Assembly: GCA_964654415.1 (NCBI GenBank)
Contig: CAZZIP010000012.1
Span: forward strand, 1-64,000
DNA: 64,000 bases
DNA from: Methylohalobius sp964654415
GTDB lineage: Bacteria > Pseudomonadota > Gammaproteobacteria > Methylococcales > Methylothermaceae
Direction: 5' to 3'
Part shown: piece after piece, positions 32,135-40,614 of the stretch
Layout: each line of letters starts with the position of its first letter
Position numbering within the stretch: position 1 is the first letter of the stretch
Notes under the pieces: model-generated
The model's database searches: none
The model's input: the letters and a program-made list of their open reading frames with translations, nothing else
Told to the model about the DNA's origin: nothing
Program-made: the position numbers and the translations under genes

Positions 32135-34756
32135 ATGCTTTCGCATTCCATCGCCACCACCTGTCCCTATTGCGGCGTAGGCTGCGGCGTCCAAATAACC
32201 TTAAGCGACAATTTTGCCTTAAGCGGCGATTGCTCCCATCCGGCCAACTTTGGGCGCCTGTGCAGTAAGGGCTATGCTTTGGCAGAAACCCTAGAACTGC
32301 CAGGTCGCCTGCTTTATCCCCAAATCGGGGGGCAGAGGGCCTCTTGGCAACAGGCAATTCAAACCGTTGCCGATCGCTTTCGCCAAATCCTTGCCCGTTA
32401 TGGCCCAGAAAGCATCGCTTTTTACGTGTCTGGGCAGCTGCTGACCGAAGATTATTATGTAGCCAACAAACTGATGAAAGGCTTTTTAGGCAGCGCCAAT
32501 ATCGACACCAACTCGCGGCTCTGCATGTCTTCTGCGGTGGCCGCCCACAAGCGCGCTTTTGGCGAGGATTTGGTGCCGACCTGTTACGAGGACTTGGAAC
32601 TGGCTGAGACCGTAGTCGTGGTCGGCAGCAACCTAGCGTGGTGTCACCCGGTACTGTTTCGCCGCCTGCAGGCTAAAAACTCTTTCCTGGTCGTCATCGA
32701 CCCGCGCCGGACTTATACGGCAAGCAGCGCTTCTTTACATTTACCTTTGATTCCTGGCAGCGATGCCGTGCTGCTCAATGGCCTGTTGGTTTACCTTTAC
32801 GAGCACAATATCGTCGATTGGGGGTTCGTGGAAAACCACACGCAAGGTTTAAAAGAAGCTTTAGCGGCCGCCAAAGCTGCAGCGCCCGACATCGCGAAAG
32901 TGGCCTCGGTTTGTGGCTTGCCCCAAAGCGCGGTGCAAACCTTCTACCAGCGATTTGCTGCCAGCGAACGCATCGTAAGCGTATATTCCCAAGGGCTCAA
33001 TCAGTCTTCTAGCGGCACCGACAAGATCAACGCGCTGATCAATTGCCACTTGTTAACCGGCCGCATCGGCCAACCAGGCGCCGGTCCCTTGTCTCTGACC
33101 GGCCAACCCAACGCGATGGGTGGACGGGAAGTCGGCGGCTTGGCCAATCAGCTGGCAGCCCATATGGAAATAGACGACGAAGCCGCGCGCGAAGCCGTGC
33201 AGCGGTTTTGGCATGCGCCTGCCATCGCCAAGCATCCAGGACTAAAAGCGGTGGAACTGTTCGATGCGATTGCCGACGGCCGGATCCGCGCGGTGTGGAT
33301 CATGGCGACTAATCCGGCCGTCAGTCTACCTGAGGCGGCTAAGGTTCGCCAAGCCTTGACTGATTGCGAGTTCGTGGTGGTGTCCGATTGCGTGGCTACC
33401 ACCGATACCGCCAAGCTTGCCGATGTGCTGTTACCCACCGCCGCCTGGGGTGAGAAAAACGGTACCGTCACCAATTCGGTGCGGGTGATTTCGCGCCAGC
33501 GCCCGTTTTGTCCTATTCCTGGTCAAGTCCAACCCGACTGGTGGATCATTTGCCAAGTGGCTAAGGCTTTGGGCTTTGGTCAGGCGTTCGCCTACACCTC
33601 GCCGGCGGAAATTTTCCGCGAACACGCCGCCTTGTCCGCTTTAAACCGCGGGCGTTACTTGTTTAATCTGAGCGCTTGGGCAAACCTTTCTCCTTCCCAG
33701 TACGACGCGCTTTCGCCGCTTCCCTGGCCGGTGACCGAGGAAAATCCCCGTGGAACTCTGCGCCTGTTTGAGGATCGGCGCTTCCCTACTCCCAGTGGGC
33801 GAGCGCATTTTGTGCCCGTTTGTCCGCGTCCGCCGGCTCACCCGCCGAGCCCCAAATTTCCCTTCATCCTCAACACTGGCCGCGTGCGCGATCAGTGGCA
33901 TACCATGACGCGCACCGGCGCCTCCCCGAGCTTAAGCGGCCATGATCCTGAGCCTTTTGTCGAAGTCAATCCACACGACGCCTTGAAATTAGGCTTGGCT
34001 GATAAAGGCCTTGCCTGTCTGCAAGGCGAAAACGGCCAAAAGATCATCGTTAAAGTGCGCATTTCGCCGCGCCAACGCCGCAGCAGCGTGTTTGTGCCCA
34101 TGCATTGGAGTGGGGCCTTTACTACCAAAGGCTGGGTAAACGACTTAATCCCGGCTGTGCTCGATCCTATTTCAGGTCAACCGGAATTCAAACACGCTCC
34201 AGTAGCGCTTGTCCCCCTCGCTTGCAAGTGGTACGGATTTTTGCTCAGCCGCAGTTTGTTCCCCGTCGCCCGCTTAGGGCTTCTCTACTACACGGTTTGG
34301 CGTGCTCATCATGGAGTATGGCGCTATGAAATGGCGGGTTCAGAGACGATGCCTGCACTTAAAGCGCATTTAGAACAAGGAGAAGTCATTGAGTACAGCG
34401 ATACCCTGCGTCAAAGTTATCGGGGGGCGCTGGTGCGCGACGGACGCTTGCACGCCTATTGGTGCCTCGCTCCTACGCCTGCTCTGCTGCCGGCTCGCGC
34501 AAGATTGATCGAATTATTTGAGCTTCCTTCGCTCAGTCCGCAAGAACGGACCGAGCTTATGGCCTTTAGCGAAGCGGATGATGGGCATTTAGTGTGCGCT
34601 TGTTTTAAAGTCAGCGAGGCGCAAATTCGCCACGCCCTATCCTCCTTGCACAGTATGGAGGAACTCAGTCAGCAATTGGGAGCCGGGAGTAAATGCGGCT
34701 CGTGCCTGCCTGAACTCAAAGAGCTTATGGCAAAAATACGCGTCCAGCCGCGCTAA
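32135..34756 (+). CDS. nasA: Assimilatory nitrate reductase catalytic subunit
   Basis: The 873-residue molybdopterin enzyme reduces nitrate to nitrite in the cytoplasm. The N-terminal [4Fe-4S] ligands are C10, C13, C17 and C43. Molybdopterin-domain blocks follow, including NIDTNSRLCMSSAVAA, GANGQ-type loops and WIMATNPAVSLPEA. The molydop-binding domain near 620-720 has LNTGRVRDQWHTMTRTG. A C-terminal BFD-like [2Fe-2S] domain carries C821, C823, C854 and C857. No ribosome-binding site is visible before the ATG, which coincides with the predicted sigma54 start point. Its 3' end overlaps the convergent phzF-like gene by 32 bases. Confidence 0.93.
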   Translation: MLSHSIATTCPYCGVGCGVQITLSDNFALSGDCSHPANFGRLCSKGYALAETLELPGRLLYPQIGGQRASWQQAIQTVADRFRQILARYGPESIAFYVSGQLLTEDYYVANKLMKGFLGSANIDTNSRLCMSSAVAAHKRAFGEDLVPTCYEDLELAETVVVVGSNLAWCHPVLFRRLQAKNSFLVVIDPRRTYTASSASLHLPLIPGSDAVLLNGLLVYLYEHNIVDWGFVENHTQGLKEALAAAKAAAPDIAKVASVCGLPQSAVQTFYQRFAASERIVSVYSQGLNQSSSGTDKINALINCHLLTGRIGQPGAGPLSLTGQPNAMGGREVGGLANQLAAHMEIDDEAAREAVQRFWHAPAIAKHPGLKAVELFDAIADGRIRAVWIMATNPAVSLPEAAKVRQALTDCEFVVVSDCVATTDTAKLADVLLPTAAWGEKNGTVTNSVRVISRQRPFCPIPGQVQPDWWIICQVAKALGFGQAFAYTSPAEIFREHAALSALNRGRYLFNLSAWANLSPSQYDALSPLPWPVTEENPRGTLRLFEDRRFPTPSGRAHFVPVCPRPPAHPPSPKFPFILNTGRVRDQWHTMTRTGASPSLSGHDPEPFVEVNPHDALKLGLADKGLACLQGENGQKIIVKVRISPRQRRSSVFVPMHWSGAFTTKGWVNDLIPAVLDPISGQPEFKHAPVALVPLACKWYGFLLSRSLFPVARLGLLYYTVWRAHHGVWRYEMAGSETMPALKAHLEQGEVIEYSDTLRQSYRGALVRDGRLHAYWCLAPTPALLPARARLIELFELPSLSPQERTELMAFSEADDGHLVCACFKVSEAQIRHALSSLHSMEELSQQLGAGSKCGSCLPELKELMAKIRVQPR

Positions 34757-35642
34757 GCCACGCCTTGCCACCGAGTCTAAGGTGCAAGCGGTCGGTAGCG
34801 CGGTGGTCCATCTCCAAATATAACAGGCTGCGGCGGCTGGCTTCTGTTCCCCGCTCAACCGTAAAGGCATAAGTCCCCACGCGCAGCGGGTGAGCACAAA
34901 GATAAGCGCAAAACGCCGGCATCGCCTCTCCCACCGGTGGGTCTTCTTTAGGACCGATATTTGGACCGATCAGGCGTGCGTGAAAATCCGCCTCAGGCGT
35001 TTGGGCGCGAGGACTAAAGAGTAAAATTTCCTGCGCTGCCGTCATCGGCGCCGCAGATTCTGACCAGGCTTTAAAATCAAACCGCGCTGTGCGCACCAGA
35101 TCGCGGTGCTTGAGGGGGATAATGAGAAAAGGCCGACCGCACGAGGCCACTTTGGGCCAAAAGCGCTTGGTTTCAATAGCGCCGGTTTTAAGGCTGAGTA
35201 TGGCTGCCAGTTCTTCCAAAGGCGGGGTAAACGCATCCACGATAGGCATAGTAACCAGCGCCACGCTGACTAACCTTAAACGCCCGTCTTCATAGAGAAA
35301 ACGCAGCGGCACTGTGCCTTGGCCGAGCGCCAAGAGCAACTCTTCCTGCCCGGGCGGCACCATGCCCAAATGTACCAGCACAAAGCCCAAAGCGACCAAG
35401 GCCTGAGCGGCAAGCCCTACTTCGCCGTGGGGAGTAAAACACCGCGCCTGATACGCCGGCAAAGTCGGATCATGCGCACCGGTCGGTTGCAAAAATATGC
35501 AGTGCGGCAGGTTCAACTCTTTGGCCACCAGTTGCATCTGACTGGCACTTAAGGATTCCGCTTTGGGAAATACGCCAACTTGGGTGCCTTTAAAAGGCTC
35601 GTCAGTAAAAGCATCGGCAAGGTAATAAGCAAGCTCACTCAT
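34725..35642 (-). CDS. PhzF-family epimerase/isomerase-like protein
   Basis: The 305-residue protein has the PhzF pattern: LADAFTDEPFKGTQVGVF at the start (normally DVFTxxPFxGNP), MQLVAKELNLPHCIFL, CFTPHGEVGLAAQALVALG, a later IGPNIGPKEDPPVGEA, and a final strand-rich part. PhzF-like enzymes isomerise or epimerise small acids. Its start overlaps the nirD stop (ATGA), so it is the third gene of nirB-nirD-phzF. I know of no established role for PhzF proteins in nitrite reduction. The usual GNP is GTQ here, so activity may differ. Confidence 0.8.
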   Translation of the reverse strand: MSELAYYLADAFTDEPFKGTQVGVFPKAESLSASQMQLVAKELNLPHCIFLQPTGAHDPTLPAYQARCFTPHGEVGLAAQALVALGFVLVHLGMVPPGQEELLLALGQGTVPLRFLYEDGRLRLVSVALVTMPIVDAFTPPLEELAAILSLKTGAIETKRFWPKVASCGRPFLIIPLKHRDLVRTARFDFKAWSESAAPMTAAQEILLFSPRAQTPEADFHARLIGPNIGPKEDPPVGEAMPAFCAYLCAHPLRVGTYAFTVERGTEASRRSLLYLEMDHRATDRLHLRLGGKAWLSAAGRVFLP

Positions 35643-35986
35643 TCGGCCCCCTTAAGGCCCACCCATATCCAGTTGTCTTCAATGCGCACCGGATAAGTAG
35701 GTACGGCGATGTCCTCATTTTCTAAGCAACGACCCGTCTTCAAGCTGAAGTGATGCTTATATATCGGGGAAGCTACCACTATTTCCTGGCCTATGTTTCC
35801 TGTCAAGCCGCGTGCCAGTACGTTGGCATGGCTAAACGGATCATAATTGCCTATGGCATAGGCCTCGCCTAGCTTAGGGAAATAAAAAATGGCTATTTGC
35901 TTTCCCTTCACTAACGCACATACCCCCGCATCTGGTTCCAAATCCTCAATGCGGCAAACTCGAACCCAAGAAAGATCGCTAGGCAT
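35639..35986 (-). CDS. nirD: Nitrite reductase small subunit
   Basis: The 115-residue Rieske-like fold protein has YDPFSHANVLARGL and VASPIYKHHFSLKTG, the NirD signature. As in other NirD proteins, the Cys/His cluster ligands of true Rieske proteins are absent. It forms the NADH-dependent cytoplasmic nitrite reductase with NirB. The gene overlaps nirB by 8 bases and the phzF-like gene by 4. Confidence 0.93.
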   Translation of the reverse strand: MPSDLSWVRVCRIEDLEPDAGVCALVKGKQIAIFYFPKLGEAYAIGNYDPFSHANVLARGLTGNIGQEIVVASPIYKHHFSLKTGRCLENEDIAVPTYPVRIEDNWIWVGLKGAE

Positions 35987-38528
35987 TCTCTAACTCAAGT
36001 TGGGTTTGTTTTAAACGCTTGCGCTCATCCAAGGTAGCCGGGCGAATTTGGCCGCGTTCTTTGACGAAGACCACATTGTCGTCGCTGGCGTCGCTGTTGA
36101 CGAAGAAGCGAAAACGCTTCCTCAAGACCTCTTCGTTCTGCAGCGTCTTTTTCCATTCGCACTCGTAAGTGGCGATTATGTGCTGCATTTGCTGTTCCAA
36201 TTCGGCGCAAATACCGAGCTTGTCGTCTATGACCACTTCGCGCAGGTAATCAAGCCCTCCTTCTAAATTCTCCAGCCACACCGAGGTGCGCTGCAGGCGG
36301 TCGGCGGTACGCACGTAGAACATCAAAAAGCGATCGATGTATTTAATCAGGGTTTCGGTATCCAAGTCCGTGGCAAACAAATCCGCATGGCGCGGTTTCA
36401 TCCCGCCGTTGCCGCACACATACAGATTCCAACCCTTGTCGGTAGCGATCACTCCCACGTCCTTGCCCTGGGCTTCGGCACACTCGCGGGTACATCCGGA
36501 GACGGCCATCTTGATTTTATGCGGCGCGCGCAAGCCTTTGTAGCGGTTCTCGAGCAAGATAGCCAGCCCTACGCTGTCTTGTACCCCATACCGGCACCAG
36601 GTAGAACCGACGCACGATTTGACCGTGCGCAGCGCTTTGGCATAGGCGTGACCGGATTCAAAGCCGGCCTCGATTAAGTCTGTCCAGATCCGAGGCAACT
36701 GCTCTAGCCGCGCGCCAAACATATCGATGCGTTGGGCGCCGGTGATTTTGGTGTACAAGCCGTATTTTTTGGCGATCTGTCCCAAAACAATGAGTTTCTC
36801 GGGGGTAATTTCCCCTCCCGGGACTCGCGGTACGATGGAATACGTGCCGTCCTTTTGCATGTTGGCTAAACGGAAATCGTTGGTATCCTGGAGTTTGAAG
36901 TGCCGATCCGACAAGACGTATTCGTTCCAATAGGACGCCAAAATCGAGGCCACTGCCGGCTTGCAGATGTCACATCCTAAGCCGCGTCCGTGCTTTGTTA
37001 ACAGCTCATCAAAGGTCTTGATTTCTTCCACCCGGATGAGGTGGTAAAGCTCTTGGCGGCTATAAGGAAAATGCTCGCACAGGTCCTTTTTGACCTGAAC
37101 CCCCCGCTTTTTGAGTTCGGCCTCGACGACCGACTTGAGCAGCCCTGCGCAGCCACCGCAGCCGGTAGACGCTTTGGTCTGTGCTTTGATTTCGGCCAAG
37201 CTCAGCTCGCCCTGCTCGATAAGTCCGACGATTTGGCCTTTACTTACGTTGTGGCACGAGCAAACGGTAGCACTTGGCGGTAGCAATTCTGGACCCAAAC
37301 CACTCCCAGGTCGGGAGGTTTGAGGAAAGATTAAACTCTCTGGAGCTTCAGGCAGATCCAGGCCGTTTAGGTAATACTGAAATAAGGTGTCGTATTGGGA
37401 AGCATCGCCGACCAACGCCGCACCTAAGAGTTTTTTGCCGTCTTGGCTTAGGATCAAGCGCTTGTATACGCCATCGCTTTCGTTTTTGTAGACCAGGCTT
37501 TGTGCGCCGGGGGTTTGCCCGCGCGAGTCGCCAATGGTGCCTACGTCGACTCCCATCAGCTTGAGCTTGGTGCTCATATCGGCTCCGGTAAAGCGAGCCT
37601 CCTGATCGTTTAGGTGCTCTACCAGCACGCGCGCCATCTTAAAACCAGGAGCGACTAAACCGAAGATTTGGTTGTTCCACAGTGCGCACTCGCCGATCGC
37701 ATAGATGCTAGGGTCGGAGGTTTGCATGACGTCGTTGACGACGATTCCACCGCGAGGTCCAACCGCCAAACCACAGCTTCTGGCCAGCTCATCGCGCGGG
37801 CGGATGCCTGCAGAAAAGACGACCAGATCGGTTTCCAAAGAGCTTCCGTCGGCAAATTCCAAGCGATGGCGATAAAAAGTCCCATCGGTGATGGTCTGCG
37901 TGTTTTTTCCGGTATGGACCGCCACCCCGAGTGCTTCGACTTTGCGCCGCAGCATCGCTCCGCCTTCTTCGTCTAGTTGCATCGCCATCAGGCGCGGTGC
38001 AAATTCCACCACGTGCGTCTCAAGCCCCAAGTCCATCAGCGCCTTGGCCGCTTCCAGACCCAGCAGCCCTCCGCCGATGACTGTGCCGCACCGGCTGGTT
38101 GCTGTGGCCGCGATGATGGCCTCTAAATCTTCAATGGTTCGATAAGCAAAACACGCTTCTCGACCGCACCCTTGGATTGGGGGAATAAACGGGTAAGAAC
38201 CGGTAGCCAAAACCAAAAGATCATAAGGTTCTTCCCGACCGCTTTGGGAACGGACTTTGCCTTTGGAGCGATCGATTTCAATTATCTTTTCCCCAAGATG
38301 CAAAGCGATCCCGTTAGCACGGTAGAACTCCAAATTAGCCAACGTCAGCTCATCGGGATTGCGGGCAGCAAAATACGAGGTCAAGTGCACGCGGTCGTAG
38401 GCCGGTCTAGGCTCTTCACCAAAAACCACAATCTCAAACTGGTCCTTTCGTGGAGATTGGACCAAAGCTTCAACGAAGTGATAGCCAACCATGCCGTTGC
38501 CGATCACAACTAGCTTCTTGCGCCGCAT
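35979..38528 (-). CDS. nirB: NADH-dependent nitrite reductase large subunit
   Basis: The 849-residue enzyme reduces nitrite to ammonium. In order it has FAD motif VVIGNGMVGYHFVEAL, NAD motif GTVIGGGLLGLEAAKALM, a BFD [2Fe-2S] domain (CSCHNVSKGQ and CGGCAGLL), a second CDICKP segment, then ferredoxin-like and siroheme/[4Fe-4S] domains with CVGSTWC and CTREC. I chose the ATG at 38528 because GAGG lies 6 bases upstream; another in-frame ATG is at 38534. It heads the leftward nirB-nirD-phzF unit behind a sigma54 promoter. Confidence 0.94.
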   Translation of the reverse strand: MRRKKLVVIGNGMVGYHFVEALVQSPRKDQFEIVVFGEEPRPAYDRVHLTSYFAARNPDELTLANLEFYRANGIALHLGEKIIEIDRSKGKVRSQSGREEPYDLLVLATGSYPFIPPIQGCGREACFAYRTIEDLEAIIAATATSRCGTVIGGGLLGLEAAKALMDLGLETHVVEFAPRLMAMQLDEEGGAMLRRKVEALGVAVHTGKNTQTITDGTFYRHRLEFADGSSLETDLVVFSAGIRPRDELARSCGLAVGPRGGIVVNDVMQTSDPSIYAIGECALWNNQIFGLVAPGFKMARVLVEHLNDQEARFTGADMSTKLKLMGVDVGTIGDSRGQTPGAQSLVYKNESDGVYKRLILSQDGKKLLGAALVGDASQYDTLFQYYLNGLDLPEAPESLIFPQTSRPGSGLGPELLPPSATVCSCHNVSKGQIVGLIEQGELSLAEIKAQTKASTGCGGCAGLLKSVVEAELKKRGVQVKKDLCEHFPYSRQELYHLIRVEEIKTFDELLTKHGRGLGCDICKPAVASILASYWNEYVLSDRHFKLQDTNDFRLANMQKDGTYSIVPRVPGGEITPEKLIVLGQIAKKYGLYTKITGAQRIDMFGARLEQLPRIWTDLIEAGFESGHAYAKALRTVKSCVGSTWCRYGVQDSVGLAILLENRYKGLRAPHKIKMAVSGCTRECAEAQGKDVGVIATDKGWNLYVCGNGGMKPRHADLFATDLDTETLIKYIDRFLMFYVRTADRLQRTSVWLENLEGGLDYLREVVIDDKLGICAELEQQMQHIIATYECEWKKTLQNEEVLRKRFRFFVNSDASDDNVVFVKERGQIRPATLDERKRLKQTQLELENA

Positions 38529-38564
38529 AGTCATCCTCAACAGTGGTGTCGATTATTTATGCGA

Positions 38565-38580
38565 TGCATAAAACGTGCCG
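38565..38580 (-). promoter_or_regulatory. Sigma54 promoter of nirBD
   Basis: On the minus strand CGGCACGTTTTATGCA has GG at 38579-38578 and GC at 38567-38566 with 10 bases between. Initiation would fall near 38554, about 26 bases before the nirB ATG, leaving room only for the ribosome-binding site. Confidence 0.72.
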
Positions 38581-38666
38581 TATTTAAAACTGACTTTTAG
38601 TACGATCTGATACGTGCAAGCTGTTCAATAGCAGTGCACATTGCCCCAAAATAGGGAAACAAAAAT

Positions 38667-38682
38667 TGGTGTGATTTTTGCT
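38667..38682 (+). promoter_or_regulatory. Sigma54 promoter of the ANTAR-MOT1 unit
   Basis: TGGTGTGATTTTTGCT has GG at 38668-38669, a 10-base spacer and GC at 38680-38681. Initiation is predicted near 38693, about 29 bases before the ANTAR gene start. The motif overlaps a long dyad (38669-38709). Confidence 0.68.
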
Positions 38683-38709
38683 TCAATTCATAAGCAAATA
38701 CCATCACAC
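38669..38709. promoter_or_regulatory. Extended dyad over the ANTAR-gene promoter
   Basis: GTGTGAT (38669-38675) and ATCACAC (38703-38709) flank an inner pair, TTTGCTT (38677-38683) and AAGCAAA (38692-38698), with an 8-base loop. The symmetry spans the -12 element and the start site, so a bound protein or a cruciform would block or reshape this promoter. Confidence 0.5.
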
Positions 38710-38721
38710 TGATTGTGGATT

Positions 38722-39267
38722 ATGCGCCACGTCTTATTAGTCGCTCCTTTAAAGCGCTATCCTTTTTGGAAGCAAGCTTTGAGCGCAATCGACTACTGCT
38801 TAGTCGCTCACTTTCTAAGCGCAAAAGCGCTTTGTGCGCAAGCAATCCCACCTGAAAGCGAGGTCATAGTCGCGGAAGGAAGCACGCTTGCTCAGGCAAC
38901 GCGACTTGGCGGCTTTGACAAACCCGTAGTCTTATTTACCCACTCCCGGGACCCGGTGTTTGTCCAGCAGGCGCTCCAAACCGGAATCACCGTGGTCGCC
39001 AGCGATTTCTCCAAAGAACAGATCCTTACCGCGGTGGAAACCGCCATCACGAGGTTCCGCGAAGTCTTATGCCTTAAGGCACGAATTGGCCAATTGCAAT
39101 TGCTGCTAGCCGAGCGCAAGCTGATCGAAAAAGCCAAAGGCCTCTTAATGGCCCAAGGCTTGAGCGAAGAGGAAGCCTTCCGGTTACTGCGCAAGACCGC
39201 TATGAACCACAGGTTAAGATTAGCGGAGGTAGCCGGGCGATTGGTGGAAAATAAAAAGGCAATCTAA
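38722..39267 (+). CDS. ANTAR-domain antiterminator (NasT-like)
   Basis: The 181-residue protein has an N-terminal receiver-like part, with VLLVAPL and VIVAEGSTLAQATRLG but no clear phosphoacceptor Asp pocket. A coiled-coil linker (EVLCLKARIGQLQLLLAERK) and an ANTAR domain follow (LIEKAKGLLMAQGLSEEEA, then FRLLRKTAMNH). ANTAR proteins bind leader RNA and prevent termination; NasT and NasR do this for nitrate genes. Two terminator hairpins in leaders nearby (40561 and 45173) are natural targets. I used the ATG at 38722; no strong Shine-Dalgarno is visible. A GTG-started transporter follows after 17 bases. Confidence 0.82.
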   Translation: MRHVLLVAPLKRYPFWKQALSAIDYCLVAHFLSAKALCAQAIPPESEVIVAEGSTLAQATRLGGFDKPVVLFTHSRDPVFVQQALQTGITVVASDFSKEQILTAVETAITRFREVLCLKARIGQLQLLLAERKLIEKAKGLLMAQGLSEEEAFRLLRKTAMNHRLRLAEVAGRLVENKKAI

Positions 39268-39284
39268 TGTAAGGAGTTTATCTA

Positions 39285-40448
39285 GTGGCTACGTCACTAC
39301 GCACAGCGATTCAAACTTGGTCGACCAAGGGGGCAATTCGGTTCAATCGCCACGAACTGGCCGGGGCGTTCGGCGACATAGGTACCGACTTTCCCCTTCT
39401 TACCGGGATGATCCTCACCGCTCGGCTCGACGTTGCCAGCGTGCTGACTATGTTCGGCTTGATGCAAATTCTGACCGGTTTGCTGTACCGCCTGCCGATA
39501 CCAGTTCAACCCCTTAAAGCCATGGCCGTGATCGTGATCACTCAGAAGGTGGATGCCGACGTTCTTTACGGGGGTGGCTTAAGCATCGGCATTCTCATGC
39601 TCGCCCTAGCTTTAAGCGGTTTGCTCGATCGGCTTGGGCGGCTGATTCCCATAGCGGTCATCCGTGGTATTCAGTTCGGGTTAGGATTGCAACTGGTCTT
39701 ATTGGCCTTAAAAGAATACTTACCGGCAGAAGGAGCACCCGGCTTTGGACTGGCTGCAGTAGGATTTCTGCTTACGCTGTTGCTCCTCGGTAACCGAAAG
39801 CTTCCTCCCGCCATTTTGCTCATCTTGCTCGGTGTGGGCTATGGTTTAAGCACGACCGATGCGCGTTGGGGAGAGGCAGTCGGTTTTCGCCCCCCTCAAC
39901 CCACTCTCCCAGATAGCGCCGCTATCCTCAACGGCTTCCTTATCCTGGCGCTGCCCCAATTGCCCTTATCCTTTGGTAATTCCCTGCTGGCGACTCGACA
40001 AACGGTCGCCGATTTGTTTGGACGCTCGCTTTCTTTGCGCAGGCTGGGTCTGACTTATGCCGCGATGAATCTGCTCAATCCCCTACTCGGTGGGGTCCCT
40101 ACCTGCCACGGCTCCGGAGGAGTAGGGGGCCACTATGCTTTTGGCGCTCGGACCGGAGGGTCGGTGATTTTCTATGGGATGTTTTACCTCACCTTAGGCC
40201 TTTTTTTCAGCAACGGCTTTCACCAAGTCATCCATCTCTTCCCCAAACCCATCTTAGGCGTGATCTTGCTGTTTGAGGGGCTGATCTTGCTTCGCCTGAT
40301 CCGGGATATGGCGGCGCAGCAAGCCGACTTTACCTTAGTCCTGCTCATCGGCTTGGCGGCAATCAGCTTGCCTTACGGGTACGCGCTGGGCCTTGTGGGC
40401 GGCACCATCTTGGCCTACTGGGGAAAAGTGCAACTTGCTCGATTTTGA
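39285..40448 (+). CDS. MOT1-type molybdate transporter
   Basis: The 387-residue membrane protein has about ten to eleven hydrophobic helices. MOT1/sulfate-like motifs are clear: HELAGAFGDIGTDFPLLTGM, PVQPLKAMAVIVI and VPTCHGSGGVGGHYAFGA. MOT1 transporters import molybdate. Its place in a nitrate regulon suits the molybdenum need of NasA. The GTG start is preceded by AAGGAG, and it is cotranscribed with the ANTAR gene. Confidence 0.85.
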   Translation: MATSLRTAIQTWSTKGAIRFNRHELAGAFGDIGTDFPLLTGMILTARLDVASVLTMFGLMQILTGLLYRLPIPVQPLKAMAVIVITQKVDADVLYGGGLSIGILMLALALSGLLDRLGRLIPIAVIRGIQFGLGLQLVLLALKEYLPAEGAPGFGLAAVGFLLTLLLLGNRKLPPAILLILLGVGYGLSTTDARWGEAVGFRPPQPTLPDSAAILNGFLILALPQLPLSFGNSLLATRQTVADLFGRSLSLRRLGLTYAAMNLLNPLLGGVPTCHGSGGVGGHYAFGARTGGSVIFYGMFYLTLGLFFSNGFHQVIHLFPKPILGVILLFEGLILLRLIRDMAAQQADFTLVLLIGLAAISLPYGYALGLVGGTILAYWGKVQLARF

Positions 40449-40523
40449 ATCTTTATGCATCGAATTTGAGCAAAAAAGCTGGATTAAAGACGTTGCGCGA
40501 TTTATTTCTTGGATGGTTAAACA

Positions 40524-40539
40524 CGGCATAAAGTTTGCC
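40524..40539 (+). promoter_or_regulatory. Sigma54 promoter of the flavoprotein-cytochrome unit
   Basis: CGGCATAAAGTTTGCC has GG at 40525-40526, 10 bases, and GC at 40537-40538. The predicted start near 40550 lies only about 11 bases before the terminator hairpin at 40561. Confidence 0.7.
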
Positions 40540-40560
40540 TAATTTTATTTTTAGGACAAA

Positions 40561-40596
40561 GGCGTCCATCCCAGTGGGTATGGGCGTCTTTTTTTT
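40561..40596 (+). terminator. Leader terminator/attenuator before the flavoprotein gene
   Basis: GGCGTCCATCCC pairs with GGGTATGGGCGTC around a 3-base loop (one bulge and two G-T pairs), followed by eight T. It ends 18 bases before the ATG at 40615, so the gene cannot be expressed unless RNA polymerase reads through. The 5' arm GGCGTCCAT is identical to that of the nrtA leader hairpin. It is a likely target of the ANTAR protein. Confidence 0.8.
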
Positions 40597-40614
40597 CGAG
40601 ACCGGGTTTCTAAG

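Noticed and set aside
40449..40560. Classical two-hexaloop ANTAR RNA motif
   Set aside because: I could not find a pair of stems with A1/G4 hexaloops upstream of the terminator, and the predicted start site leaves no room for it.
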